Shown piece by piece: positions 6,017-14,085 of a DNA stretch of 20,356 nt. The stretch lies in contig CANQDH010000004.1 in NCBI GenBank assembly GCA_947591565.1, positions 1 to 20,356 on the forward strand, written 5' to 3'. Source of the DNA: an uncultured Bacilli bacterium. Its GTDB lineage: Bacteria; Bacillota_I; Bacilli_A; RF39; UBA660. Numbering within the stretch: position 1 is the stretch's first letter; every line of letters starts with the position of its first letter. Below the pieces are notes generated by a model. It was not told the origin of the DNA and made no database searches. It saw only the letters and a list, made by a program, of their open reading frames with translations. Position numbers and translations under genes: made by a program.

Positions 6017-7213
6017 ATGAAAATAAAATTAGGAGTTATTTTTGGAGGACCTACAGTTGAACATGAAGTTAGTGTTATTTCAGCTGTACAGGCTATGGAA
6101 GCAATCGATAGTGAAAAGTATGATATTATACCTATTTATATAAGTAAAGATAGAACTTGGTATAGTGGTAAAATGCTTATGGATATAGATATTTATAAAG
6201 ATTTTGAAAGTTTAAAAAAATATGCAAGAAAAGTTACTTTAATTGGTAAAGATGGTGGTTTTTATTTACAATCTTTGACCGGACTTAAAAGAATAGTAAA
6301 TGAAATTGATATCGTTTTTCCAATTGTTCACGGATGTGGTATGGAAGATGGAACCCTTCAAGGTTATTTAGAAACAGTTGGCGTACCATATGTTGGAAGT
6401 GGTGTTGCTGCTTCAGCTTTAGGTCAAGATAAAGTTTTCATGAAACAAATTATGTCATCATCTGGTTTTCCAGTTGTTCCTTATACTTGGTTTTTTGATA
6501 CGGAATATTTAAATAGTAAAGATGAAATTATGAAAGTTATTTCAAAACTAGGTTATCCTGTTGTCGTAAAACCAGCGCTTCAAGGAAGTAGTGTTGGTAT
6601 TTCATATGTTAAAGATGAGAAAGAATTAGATAAGGCTATTATCGAGGCTACGAAATATGATCAAAAAATTGTTGTTGAAAAGGCTGTATCTAATTTAGTT
6701 GAAGTTAATGCTAGTGTTATAGGAAATATGGAATATCAGGAAGTTTCCACATTAGAGGAAGTTTCATCTGATGACGATTTTCTTACATATAATGATAAAT
6801 ATGTTGGAAATGGAAAAGGCTCTAAAAGTAAAGGTATGGTATCAGCATCAAGGATTATTCCTGCCCGTATTGATAAACATTTAGAAAATGAAATTAAAAA
6901 TATGTCTAAAGAATTATTTAAATGTTTCAATTTTGGTGGTGTATGCCGTATTGACTATTTAATCGATAAAAAAGAAAACAAAGTTTATGTCAATGAACCT
7001 AATACTATTCCAGGCTCACTTTCCTTTTATCTTTGGGAACCATCTGGTAAAAAATATAGCCAGTTACTTGATGAACTAATTACAACCGCTATTAAAAATT
7101 ATAAAGAAAAAAGTAAAAAGATTCATTCTTTTGATACCAACATTTTAAGTAATTTTAATGGTTTAAAAGGAGCAAAAGGATTAAAAGGTCTTAAGGGCAT
7201 GAAAAGAAGATAA
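6017..7213 (+). CDS. ddl: D-alanine--D-alanine ligase with a basic LKG-repeat tail
   Basis: ATP-grasp ligase making D-Ala-D-Ala for the peptidoglycan stem peptide, 398 aa. Visible motifs: FGGPTVEHEVSVISA (9-23), FPIVHGCGMEDGTLQGYLE (101-119), VVVKPALQGSSVGIS (182-196), TYNDKYVGNGKG (257-268), and the metal/nucleotide end RIDYLIDK...VNEPNTIPGSLSFYLW (311-340). The Tyr in the NDKY loop is the residue found in D-Ala-D-Ala enzymes, rather than the His or Phe of VanA/VanC-type ligases, so normal specificity is inferred. The start at ATG 6017 is chosen for AAGGAG at 6002-6007; the open frame reaches back to 5942, but that stretch lies inside the upstream gene. Odd feature: the C-terminus from residue 382 is a run of LKG/AKG/MKR triplets absent from ordinary Ddl proteins. 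Confidence 0.95.
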   Translation: MKIKLGVIFGGPTVEHEVSVISAVQAMEAIDSEKYDIIPIYISKDRTWYSGKMLMDIDIYKDFESLKKYARKVTLIGKDGGFYLQSLTGLKRIVNEIDIVFPIVHGCGMEDGTLQGYLETVGVPYVGSGVAASALGQDKVFMKQIMSSSGFPVVPYTWFFDTEYLNSKDEIMKVISKLGYPVVVKPALQGSSVGISYVKDEKELDKAIIEATKYDQKIVVEKAVSNLVEVNASVIGNMEYQEVSTLEEVSSDDDFLTYNDKYVGNGKGSKSKGMVSASRIIPARIDKHLENEIKNMSKELFKCFNFGGVCRIDYLIDKKENKVYVNEPNTIPGSLSFYLWEPSGKKYSQLLDELITTAIKNYKEKSKKIHSFDTNILSNFNGLKGAKGLKGLKGMKRR

Positions 7214-7229
7214 TTCTTCTTTTTCTTTT
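7202..7229 (+). terminator. Intrinsic terminator with the ddl stop codon in its loop
   Basis: AAAAGAAGA (7202-7210) pairs perfectly with TCTTCTTTT (7215-7223). The 4-base loop TAAT (7211-7214) contains the ddl stop codon. T-rich sequence follows to 7229. Confidence 0.75.
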
Positions 7230-7238
7230 CAAAATAAC

Positions 7239-7267
7239 TTTTAATTTCTATGGAACTTATGTATAAT
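7239..7267 (+). promoter_or_regulatory. Candidate promoter of the M23 hydrolase gene
   Basis: A perfect TATAAT at 7262-7267 with only a weak -35 (TTTTAA, 7239-7244) 17 bases upstream. The predicted start near 7274 lies about 9 bases before the AGAGGGA SD at 7282-7288. Confidence 0.5.
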
Positions 7268-7292
7268 ATAGATAGATAAATAGAGGGATAGT

Positions 7293-8504
7293 ATGAAAAA
7301 AATAATTGTTTTTTTGGTCATTGTCGTCTTATTAATTCCTATGTTTTTGGTAGCAAATATAAATGCTGATAGTAAAACTTTAGGCAATCTTCTTGATGAA
7401 TTAGATAAACTAGAACAAAATTTAAAAAATTTAAGTAATGAAAAACAATTAACCGAAGAACAGTTAAAAGAAATCACTGACAATATGGTTGTAATTGGTT
7501 TAAAAATAAATGATATTGAAGATGGTATTATCAGTAATCAAAAAGAAATAGAACGAATGAATGAAGAAATTAATAAGAAAAAGAAACAAATTGATACATT
7601 ATATAATACGATGCAAAAAAACAATAATGAAAAAATGTATTTAGAATTTTTATTTGGTGCTGATACTTTAGTTAATTTTATCTATCGTATGAAAGCTATT
7701 GACCAAATAACTAAATATAATGATAAACTAATTGATGATATGCATGAAATGATTGAAGAAAATAAAGCAAAAGAAAAAGACTTACAAAAGGAAAAAACTG
7801 AATTACAGAAACAAAATGATGAATTAAATAAAAAACAACAAGAGTTAGGTTTAAAGTTAAATATCTTAGATGAAGATGCAAGAGATTTACTTGAAGATAT
7901 AAGTGCGGCTAGAGAAACAATTAAAAATTATCAAAAAATGGGATGTAGTTTAAATGATACATTTGAATCATGTTCTGTTATACCTACCGATACGGCCTTT
8001 TTAAGACCACTTATTAGTGGCGTTATAACAAGTGGTTATGGAACGAGACCAAACCCTGTTGCAAGTGGATACCAATTTCATGCAGCCGTTGATATTGGTG
8101 GTAATAGAGTAGGAACAAGTGTTTATGCATCAGCATCCGGTACAGTTGTTCTTGCTTATCATACACCAACACCAAATGTACCAAATAGTTCATGTGGTGG
8201 AAATTTTATTGTTATACAACATAAAATAGGTAATAAGTATTATGCAACAAGATATATGCATTTAAGTCAAATATATGTTACTGAAGGTCAAAAGGTAACT
8301 TCAAATGATATTATTGGAGCTGTTGGCGGAGGAGAATCTTATGACAGATGTTCAACAGGACCACACCTTGACTTTTCGATTGGAAATGGTATATATGGTA
8401 GAGATTTTTATATTTTTCATCAGCCATATACTATAAATCCATATACACTTGTTAATTTACCTGAAAAAGGCATTTATTTTACGGGAAGATACACGAAATA
8501 TTAA
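7293..8504 (+). CDS. Secreted murein hydrolase (activator), coiled coil plus M23/LytM domain
   Basis: A 403-aa exported protein in the EnvC/CwlO-like layout: signal peptide (residues 1-25, cleavage likely after INA), a long heptad-rich coiled coil (about 28-210) containing the FLFGADTLVNFIYRM hinge seen in EnvC-like proteins, then an M23 LytM domain from about 236. Metal and catalytic positions: H263 and D267 in HAAVDIGG, H323 in YMHLSQI, and H358-L-D360 in GPHLDF. The family norm at the last site is HxH; here the second His, a zinc ligand, is Asp. It may still bind metal, or be an inactive activator as EnvC is. Four cysteines flank the catalytic half (C218, C227, C301, C353). It stands between the ddl terminator and the next promoter as its own unit. 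Acts outside the cell on the wall. Confidence 0.88.
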   Translation: MKKIIVFLVIVVLLIPMFLVANINADSKTLGNLLDELDKLEQNLKNLSNEKQLTEEQLKEITDNMVVIGLKINDIEDGIISNQKEIERMNEEINKKKKQIDTLYNTMQKNNNEKMYLEFLFGADTLVNFIYRMKAIDQITKYNDKLIDDMHEMIEENKAKEKDLQKEKTELQKQNDELNKKQQELGLKLNILDEDARDLLEDISAARETIKNYQKMGCSLNDTFESCSVIPTDTAFLRPLISGVITSGYGTRPNPVASGYQFHAAVDIGGNRVGTSVYASASGTVVLAYHTPTPNVPNSSCGGNFIVIQHKIGNKYYATRYMHLSQIYVTEGQKVTSNDIIGAVGGGESYDRCSTGPHLDFSIGNGIYGRDFYIFHQPYTINPYTLVNLPEKGIYFTGRYTKY

Positions 8505-8533
8505 TTGTAATACATAGTTAATTATGGTATACT
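8505..8533 (+). promoter_or_regulatory. Promoter of the AI-2E permease-alaS-dgt operon
   Basis: TTGTAA (8505-8510), a 17-base spacer and TATACT (8528-8533) with an upstream TG one base away (extended -10). The -35 starts immediately after the M23 stop codon. The predicted start near 8540 falls in the AAAGGAGG SD. Confidence 0.65.
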
Positions 8534-8552
8534 TTTAAAAGGAGGCTTTACT

Positions 8553-9704
8553 ATGTTTGGAAAGAAAAAAAACGATAAAAATGTCGATATGCAAAGTTTA
8601 AATGAGGTTATTGTTTTATCCAAAAAAATCTTAAAGATTGCCTTTTTTTTAATTATTGTCGTTGGTATATATGCCATAACAATGTTATTAAAAGAGTGGA
8701 AAATACTTGATATCATTATAAGTATATTTAAAATATTAACCCCATTATTTATTGGATTAGTTATTGCTTGGTTATTTAATCCACTGGTAACTTTTCTTAA
8801 AAAGAAGGGAATTCGAAGAGGTTTTGGAGCCTTAATTGTTTATTTACTACTCATCGTGGTTATTTTCCTTGTTCTTGGCTCTTTAATACCTATTTTATCA
8901 GATCAGATTAATGATTTTGCTAAGATGATTCCGAATATCTTAAATTCTGTTATCGATTTTATCAATGGTTTACTTGTCAAAATAGGTGATATTGCGAATT
9001 TTGATGTCAATAATATGCAAGAAAATATCGCTAAGAAAATTAGTGAAATAGGTATTAATTTGACTAATGCTTTGCCATCAATGACGGTTAATTTTGTTAA
9101 GTCTTTCTTCTCTGGAATTGGTACTATTGGAATTGGCTTGATTATTGGTTTTTATTTATTAGTCAGTTTTGATAATGCTAGTGATATGCTTCTTGGCTTT
9201 TTACCTAAAAAAATGCGTTCAAGTGCTAAAGATTTATTTGATGAGGTCAATACCTCACTTAGAAAATATGTTCAAGGAACACTTATTCTGGCCTTTTTAG
9301 TTTTTGTTGTTTCATCTATCGGTTTTTGTATTTCTGGTCTAAAGGCACCTTTATTATTTGGCTTATTTTGCGGACTTACAGATATTATTCCTTATTTGGG
9401 ACCATATATTGGTGGTATACCTGCTGTTATCGTTGGTTTTTCACAATCACCAGTTGTTGGTATCGTTACTTTAATTGCCATCATTATTATACAGTTTATT
9501 GAAGGTAACTTACTTCAACCATTTATTATGAGTAAGCAATTAAAACTTCATCCTGTAACTATTATGTTAGCCCTTCTTATCTTTGGATATTTCTTTGGGG
9601 TAATTGGCATGATATTAGCAACCCCAATTATGGCGACTTTAAAAGTCATCTTTGTCTTTTTTGATGAAAAATATAATATTATACCGGGAAGTGATGATGA
9701 ATGA
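8553..9704 (+). CDS. AI-2E family transporter (PerM/TqsA-like permease)
   Basis: A 383-aa polytopic membrane protein of the AI-2E/UPF0118 exporter family. Helices are apparent near residues 29-47, 55-80 and 90-115, with a large amphipathic loop (about 115-200), then helices from about 185 and a conserved block reading GLFCGLTDIIPYLGPYIGG. The C-terminal half also has EGNLLQPFIMSKQLKLHPV and GYFFGVIGMILATPIMA, both family hallmarks. SD AAAGGAGG lies 8 bases before the ATG. Members have been linked to autoinducer-2 or indole export and to sodium/proton exchange; the substrate here is unknown. Its stop overlaps the next start (ATGA), opening a translationally coupled run of four genes. Confidence 0.9.
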   Translation: MFGKKKNDKNVDMQSLNEVIVLSKKILKIAFFLIIVVGIYAITMLLKEWKILDIIISIFKILTPLFIGLVIAWLFNPLVTFLKKKGIRRGFGALIVYLLLIVVIFLVLGSLIPILSDQINDFAKMIPNILNSVIDFINGLLVKIGDIANFDVNNMQENIAKKISEIGINLTNALPSMTVNFVKSFFSGIGTIGIGLIIGFYLLVSFDNASDMLLGFLPKKMRSSAKDLFDEVNTSLRKYVQGTLILAFLVFVVSSIGFCISGLKAPLLFGLFCGLTDIIPYLGPYIGGIPAVIVGFSQSPVVGIVTLIAIIIIQFIEGNLLQPFIMSKQLKLHPVTIMLALLIFGYFFGVIGMILATPIMATLKVIFVFFDEKYNIIPGSDDE

Positions 9705-10231
9705 AAAAATTATATATGATTGCTGGAATAGCTCGTTCTGGTAAAGATACAGTTTCTTCTTTCATTAAAGAAATATATGAAAAAGAAAACATGAAAACGA
9801 TTATTTTACAAATATCTTCGCCTCTTAAAAACTATGCTGCCAAAGTTTTAAATTGGGATGGACTTGAAGATACTAAACCACGTGAATTTCTTCAAAAAAT
9901 AGGCGATACAGTTCGAAGTTATGATGAAAAATTTTTAATTAAACGTGTGATTGAAGATATTAAAATTTTATCTAATTATGCAGATGTTATTGTTATATCT
10001 GATGTGAGGTTACCTTTAGAATTTGAGGAAGTATCAAAAAGTTTTAATCCTATTAATCTTTTAATAAAAAGGCCACATTTTGATAACCTTCTAACAGGTG
10101 ATGAAAAAAAACATATTACAGAAAGAGGACTAGATAATTATTCTAGTTACAAATATGTTATTGACAATAATGGTAGTTTGGAAAAATTAAAAGAAGATGT
10201 TATAAGTATAATCAGGGAGGAAACAAAATGA
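9701..10231 (+). CDS. P-loop nucleotide kinase-like protein (dNMP-kinase/adenylate-kinase superfamily)
   Basis: A 176-aa soluble P-loop NTPase. The Walker A GIARSGKDT (residues 9-17) has Asp after the Lys, as in phage-type deoxynucleoside monophosphate kinases and related proteins, and VIVISDVRLPLEFEEV (about 95-110) fits the Walker B strand and following helix. A KPREFLQKIGDTVR segment in the middle resembles their substrate region. It overlaps its neighbours by 4 bases (ATGA) at both ends, tightly wedged between the permease and alaS. The actual phosphate acceptor cannot be named; a dNMP substrate would suit the dGTPase-like gene two positions downstream, which is a guess. Dephospho-CoA kinase is an alternative label but lacks supporting motifs. 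Confidence 0.7.
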   Translation: MKKLYMIAGIARSGKDTVSSFIKEIYEKENMKTIILQISSPLKNYAAKVLNWDGLEDTKPREFLQKIGDTVRSYDEKFLIKRVIEDIKILSNYADVIVISDVRLPLEFEEVSKSFNPINLLIKRPHFDNLLTGDEKKHITERGLDNYSSYKYVIDNNGSLEKLKEDVISIIREETK

Positions 10232-12906
10232 AGAAGTTAAATGCAGATGAACTACGAAATTTATGGTTTAGGTTTTGGAAATCAAAAGATCATGAAATAA
10301 TCGAAAGTGCCTCTTTAATTCCCAAAAATGATCCTAGTATTTTATTTATTAATGCGGGTGTAACGCCACTTAAAAAATATTTTGATGGAAGTGAAAAGCC
10401 AAATAATAGAAGAATGGCTAGTTGTCAAAAATGTATTCGAACAAACGATATTGAAAATGTTGGCCTTACGGCTAGACATCAAACTTTGTTTGAAATGTTA
10501 GGTAATTTTTCGGTCGGTGATTATTTTAGAGATGAGGCTATTACTTGGGCATATGAATTTTTAACATCCAAAGATTATCTTGATATTGATATATCTAAAT
10601 TATATTTTACGGTTTATACTTATGATACTGTAACTTTTCATAAATGGGTATCTTTAGGTGTACCTGAAGATCATATTATATTACTCGATACTAATTTTTG
10701 GGAAATTGGTAAAGGACCAAGTGGACCAGATAGTGAGATTTTTTACGATAGAGGAGAAAAATATGATCCAAATAAGTTAGGAATTAAACTTTTACAAGAT
10801 GAAATCGAAAATGATAGATATATTGAAATTTGGAATAATGTGTTTAGTCAGTATAATGCAACGCCTGGGATGGACCGTAAAGACTATCCAGAACTTCCTA
10901 GTAAAAATATTGATACAGGTATGGGACTTGAGAGAGTATTAGCCATTTCTCAAAATGTTGAAACTAATTTTGATACCGATCTTTTTATGCCTATTATTGA
11001 AAAGATATCTGAAATAAGTGGCAAAAAGTATCAAAAAGAAGCTAGTTTTAAAATTATTGCGGATCACATACGTGCTCTTACATTTGCTCTTGCTGATGGA
11101 GCCAATTTTGGTAATAGTGGCCGAGATTATGTTTTAAGAAGACTTCTTAGAAGAGCTGTTAGATATGGGAAAAAACTTGGTATTGAAAAATGCTTTATGG
11201 CTGATCTTGTTTCCGTTGTCATCGATATTATGCACAGTAGTTACCCATATTTAGTAGATAAAGAAGATATGGTTAAAAATAAAATTACTATCGAAGAAGA
11301 ATTGTTTAGTAAAACCCTTGTTAATGGTGAAAAGAAATTAGAGGAAATCTTTGAAAATAGTAAAAATAAAGTTATTAGTGGTGAAGATGCGTTTAAATTA
11401 TATGATACCTATGGTTTTCCTTTTGAACTTACCTTAGAGTGTGCGATGGAAAGAGGCTTTAGTGTATCCGAAAGTGAATTTAACGAAGCGATGCAAAAAC
11501 AAAAAGAACTTGCTAGAAATAGAAGAAGAAAAACAAGTGCGATGAATCTTCAAAACGAAGAACTAATGAATTATAAAGAATCAACGGAATTTGTAGGATA
11601 TGACACTTTAGAAATAGAAACAAAAATAATAGCTTTATTTGATGGTGTAAAATTTGTTTCAAGTTTAGAAAATGAAGGTTATGTTGTTTTAGAAAAAACA
11701 CCATTTTATGCTGAAGCAGGTGGACAAGTTTCAGATAATGGTATCATTATTGACCAAAATATGAGTATCGAAGTTGTAGATGTTTTTAAATCAGTTAACA
11801 ATGTTTATTTTCAGTTTTGTAAATTTAATGGAACTTTACATGTTGGTGATAACGTATATGCAAGTGTGAATGAAGAAATGCGTTCTAATATCATGAAAAA
11901 TCATTCATCTGCTCACTTATTACAAAAAGCATTAAAAGAAATATTAGGTGAAGAAGTTCATCAGGCTGGATCAAGAATTGATGAAAATACTTTACGATTT
12001 GATATTTTCTATGATGGTAAAATTTCCAAAGAAGATTTATTTAGGGTAGAGGCTCTAGTAAATTATAAAATTCAAAATTATGGTCAAACGAAACTTGAAA
12101 TTCTACCTATTGAAGAAGCCAAAAAAACAGGCGCTATATCTTTATTTGATGAAAAATATGGTGAAATGGTTAGAGTAGTTACGATTGCTGATTCAAAAGA
12201 ATTTTGTGGTGGAACACATGTTAAAAACGTTAAAGATATAGTTAGATTCGCTATTAAATCAATTGAATCAAAAGGAAATAATATTTATAGGATTGAAGCT
12301 GCAACCGATACCAACATTGAAAGAGAATTATTTTCCGCTATCAAGCCCTATAATGATGATATGATTAAACTTCTTGAAAAAGCTAAAAATATTATTAAAC
12401 AAGCTATGAATGAAGGTTTAGAATTAGATTTTAATTTTGATATTAATAATGATGCCCCTCATAATTATAAAGATGTTTTATTCAATTTAGATGAAGTTAA
12501 TAGTATTAAAGAAAAAGTAACGAAGTTAGAAAAAGACTATTATGATAAGAAATTAGAAAAAGAATTATCCCATTTAGATGATTATGAAAGTAAAGATATA
12601 AATGGCCATAAGGTTATTATTAAGGTAGCCGAAAATGGTGATTTAAATATTTTAAAAGCTGTTGCTGATATCCTTGCTAATAAAATAAAGGGTATGGTAT
12701 TTATAATTAGTAAAGGTGATAAACTTAATTTTATTGTCAAATCAGAAGATTCTAAAATAAATTGTTCAAGTATTATTAAAAGTATTTTACCACTTTGTGA
12801 TGGCAAAGGTGGAGGTAGTAGCACATATGCCCAAGGTGGAGGAAATGTTATAGACGATTTATCTAGCATTACGGATAAAGTAGAAAGTGAGATAAATAAG
12901 ATATAA
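10228..12906 (+). CDS. alaS: Alanyl-tRNA synthetase
   Basis: Full-length class II synthetase of 892 aa charging tRNA-Ala in the cytoplasm. The catalytic core opens with LRNLWFRFWKSKDHEIIESA and has the ARHQTLFEMLGNFSVGDYF block; the tRNA-recognition region includes RDYVLRRLLRRAVRYGKKLG. The editing domain has both zinc motifs that clear mischarged Ser/Gly: H559-x3-H563 (NHSSAHLLQ) and C660-x3-H664 (CGGTHV). The C-Ala domain at the end has the Gly-rich GGGSSTYAQGGGNV. SD AGGGAGG precedes the ATG, which overlaps the previous stop by 4 bases, and the stop shares one base with the dGTPase start (TAATG). No T-box leader is possible in this internal position, so control by tRNA-Ala would have to act on the operon promoter, where I see none. 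Confidence 0.97.
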   Translation: MKKLNADELRNLWFRFWKSKDHEIIESASLIPKNDPSILFINAGVTPLKKYFDGSEKPNNRRMASCQKCIRTNDIENVGLTARHQTLFEMLGNFSVGDYFRDEAITWAYEFLTSKDYLDIDISKLYFTVYTYDTVTFHKWVSLGVPEDHIILLDTNFWEIGKGPSGPDSEIFYDRGEKYDPNKLGIKLLQDEIENDRYIEIWNNVFSQYNATPGMDRKDYPELPSKNIDTGMGLERVLAISQNVETNFDTDLFMPIIEKISEISGKKYQKEASFKIIADHIRALTFALADGANFGNSGRDYVLRRLLRRAVRYGKKLGIEKCFMADLVSVVIDIMHSSYPYLVDKEDMVKNKITIEEELFSKTLVNGEKKLEEIFENSKNKVISGEDAFKLYDTYGFPFELTLECAMERGFSVSESEFNEAMQKQKELARNRRRKTSAMNLQNEELMNYKESTEFVGYDTLEIETKIIALFDGVKFVSSLENEGYVVLEKTPFYAEAGGQVSDNGIIIDQNMSIEVVDVFKSVNNVYFQFCKFNGTLHVGDNVYASVNEEMRSNIMKNHSSAHLLQKALKEILGEEVHQAGSRIDENTLRFDIFYDGKISKEDLFRVEALVNYKIQNYGQTKLEILPIEEAKKTGAISLFDEKYGEMVRVVTIADSKEFCGGTHVKNVKDIVRFAIKSIESKGNNIYRIEAATDTNIERELFSAIKPYNDDMIKLLEKAKNIIKQAMNEGLELDFNFDINNDAPHNYKDVLFNLDEVNSIKEKVTKLEKDYYDKKLEKELSHLDDYESKDINGHKVIIKVAENGDLNILKAVADILANKIKGMVFIISKGDKLNFIVKSEDSKINCSSIIKSILPLCDGKGGGSSTYAQGGGNVIDDLSSITDKVESEINKI

Positions 12907-14033
12907 TGAATTTAGAAGAAATTCAAAATAATATGAACCAAAGAGATGCATATTTATCGCCTTTGGCATCAAAAAATAGTGATGCTATAAGATTAAGACC
13001 AAGTCATAAAAAAACCGAAATCAGGCCACCTTTTTTTAAAGATATTGATTCCATTATATATTCTTTATCATATACGAGATATGTAGATAAAACCCAAGTT
13101 TTTACTAATTCCAATAATGATAATATTAGTAAAAGAGTTCTCCATGTTCAGCTTGTTAATAAAATCGCAAGAACGATAGGAAGAGCCCTTAAACTAAATG
13201 AAGATTTAATTGAAGCTATCGCTTTAGGACATGATATTGGTCATACGCCTTTTGGACATACAGGAGAAAGTATTTTAAATAAAATTAGTTTAGAACATAA
13301 TGAAGGTTATTTTATGCATAATGTTCAAAGTGTTAGAACTTTTCTTGCTTTAGAAAATAATGGTGAAGGTGTTAATTTAAGTGTCCAAGTTTTAGATGGT
13401 ATTTTATGTCATAATGGTGAAATTGTATCTGGAAAATATGCACCTATGCCAAAAACGAAAGAACAATTTTTAGAAGAATATGAGGCCTGTTATCACGATA
13501 AAAATGCTTCCCTTAAAATCACCCCTATGACTTTAGAAGGCTGTGTTGTTAGAATAAGTGATGTTATTGCTTATATAGGAAGAGATATTGAAGATGCGAT
13601 AAGACTAGGTGCTTTAAAGAAAGAAGATATTCCTAAAGAAATTACCGATGTCTTAGGTGATACTAATAGTAGTATTGTAAATACAATCGTACTAGATATT
13701 ATTATAAATAGTTTAAATAAAAATTATATTCAAATGTCTGATAAAATTTTTAAAGCCTTAAATGCCCTTAAAGATTTTAATTATAAACATATTTATTATA
13801 AATCAAATACAAAAGAAGAACTTGATAATTATGAAAAAATGTTTAGGGAATTATTTAATTTTTATTTAAAAGCTTTAAATGAAAAGATTGAAACCGATTT
13901 AACACGTACTTATTTAAATGGCATGAGTGATAAGTATAAAAAAGAAAATACATATGAACGAATTGTCATTGATTATTTAGCAGGTATGACAGATAATTAT
14001 TTTTTTAAAAAATATAAGGAAAATATAGGTTAA
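12906..14033 (+). CDS. dgt: HD-domain dNTP triphosphohydrolase, dGTPase-like
   Basis: A 375-aa HD-superfamily phosphohydrolase of the Dgt family, which splits dGTP (or other dNTPs) into nucleoside and triphosphate. Metal ligands in order: H80 (RVLHVQLVNKIART), H109-D110 in ALGHDIGHTPFGHTGE (with H113 and H118), and D219 in VRISDVIAYIGRDIEDA. Upstream of the HD motif, the FKDIDSIIYSLSYTRYVDKTQVF segment matches the family's entry region. The length fits the shorter, Firmicute-type proteins. Its ATG shares a base with the alaS stop, so it is translationally coupled and is the last gene of the operon; the stop TAA merges into the terminator stem. Substrate preference (dGTP or any dNTP) is not determinable from the sequence. 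Confidence 0.88.
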   Translation: MNLEEIQNNMNQRDAYLSPLASKNSDAIRLRPSHKKTEIRPPFFKDIDSIIYSLSYTRYVDKTQVFTNSNNDNISKRVLHVQLVNKIARTIGRALKLNEDLIEAIALGHDIGHTPFGHTGESILNKISLEHNEGYFMHNVQSVRTFLALENNGEGVNLSVQVLDGILCHNGEIVSGKYAPMPKTKEQFLEEYEACYHDKNASLKITPMTLEGCVVRISDVIAYIGRDIEDAIRLGALKKEDIPKEITDVLGDTNSSIVNTIVLDIIINSLNKNYIQMSDKIFKALNALKDFNYKHIYYKSNTKEELDNYEKMFRELFNFYLKALNEKIETDLTRTYLNGMSDKYKKENTYERIVIDYLAGMTDNYFFKKYKENIG

Positions 14034-14057
14034 GGTTAGACAAAAGTCTAACCTTTT
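14032..14057 (+). terminator. Intrinsic terminator of the AI-2E permease-dgt operon
   Basis: AAGGTTAGAC (14032-14041) pairs perfectly with GTCTAACCTT (14046-14055) across an AAAA loop, followed by TT. Its 5' arm begins inside the dgt stop codon (14031-14033). The short U-run is the only weakness. Confidence 0.8.
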
Positions 14058-14085
14058 AAAAAACTGTAGATTTTACTCTACAGTT
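14058..14085 (-). terminator. Intrinsic terminator of glmS with the stop codon in its loop
   Basis: On the minus strand AACTGTAGA (14085-14077) pairs with TCTACAGTT (14070-14062), and T-rich sequence follows. The glmS stop TAA (14075-14073) lies in the 6-base loop. It sits back to back with the dgt terminator between two convergent genes. Confidence 0.75.

Noticed and set aside
12582..12869. Minus-strand frame opposite the alaS C-terminus
   Set aside because: Low-complexity antisense of conserved AlaS sequence, no SD or family match.
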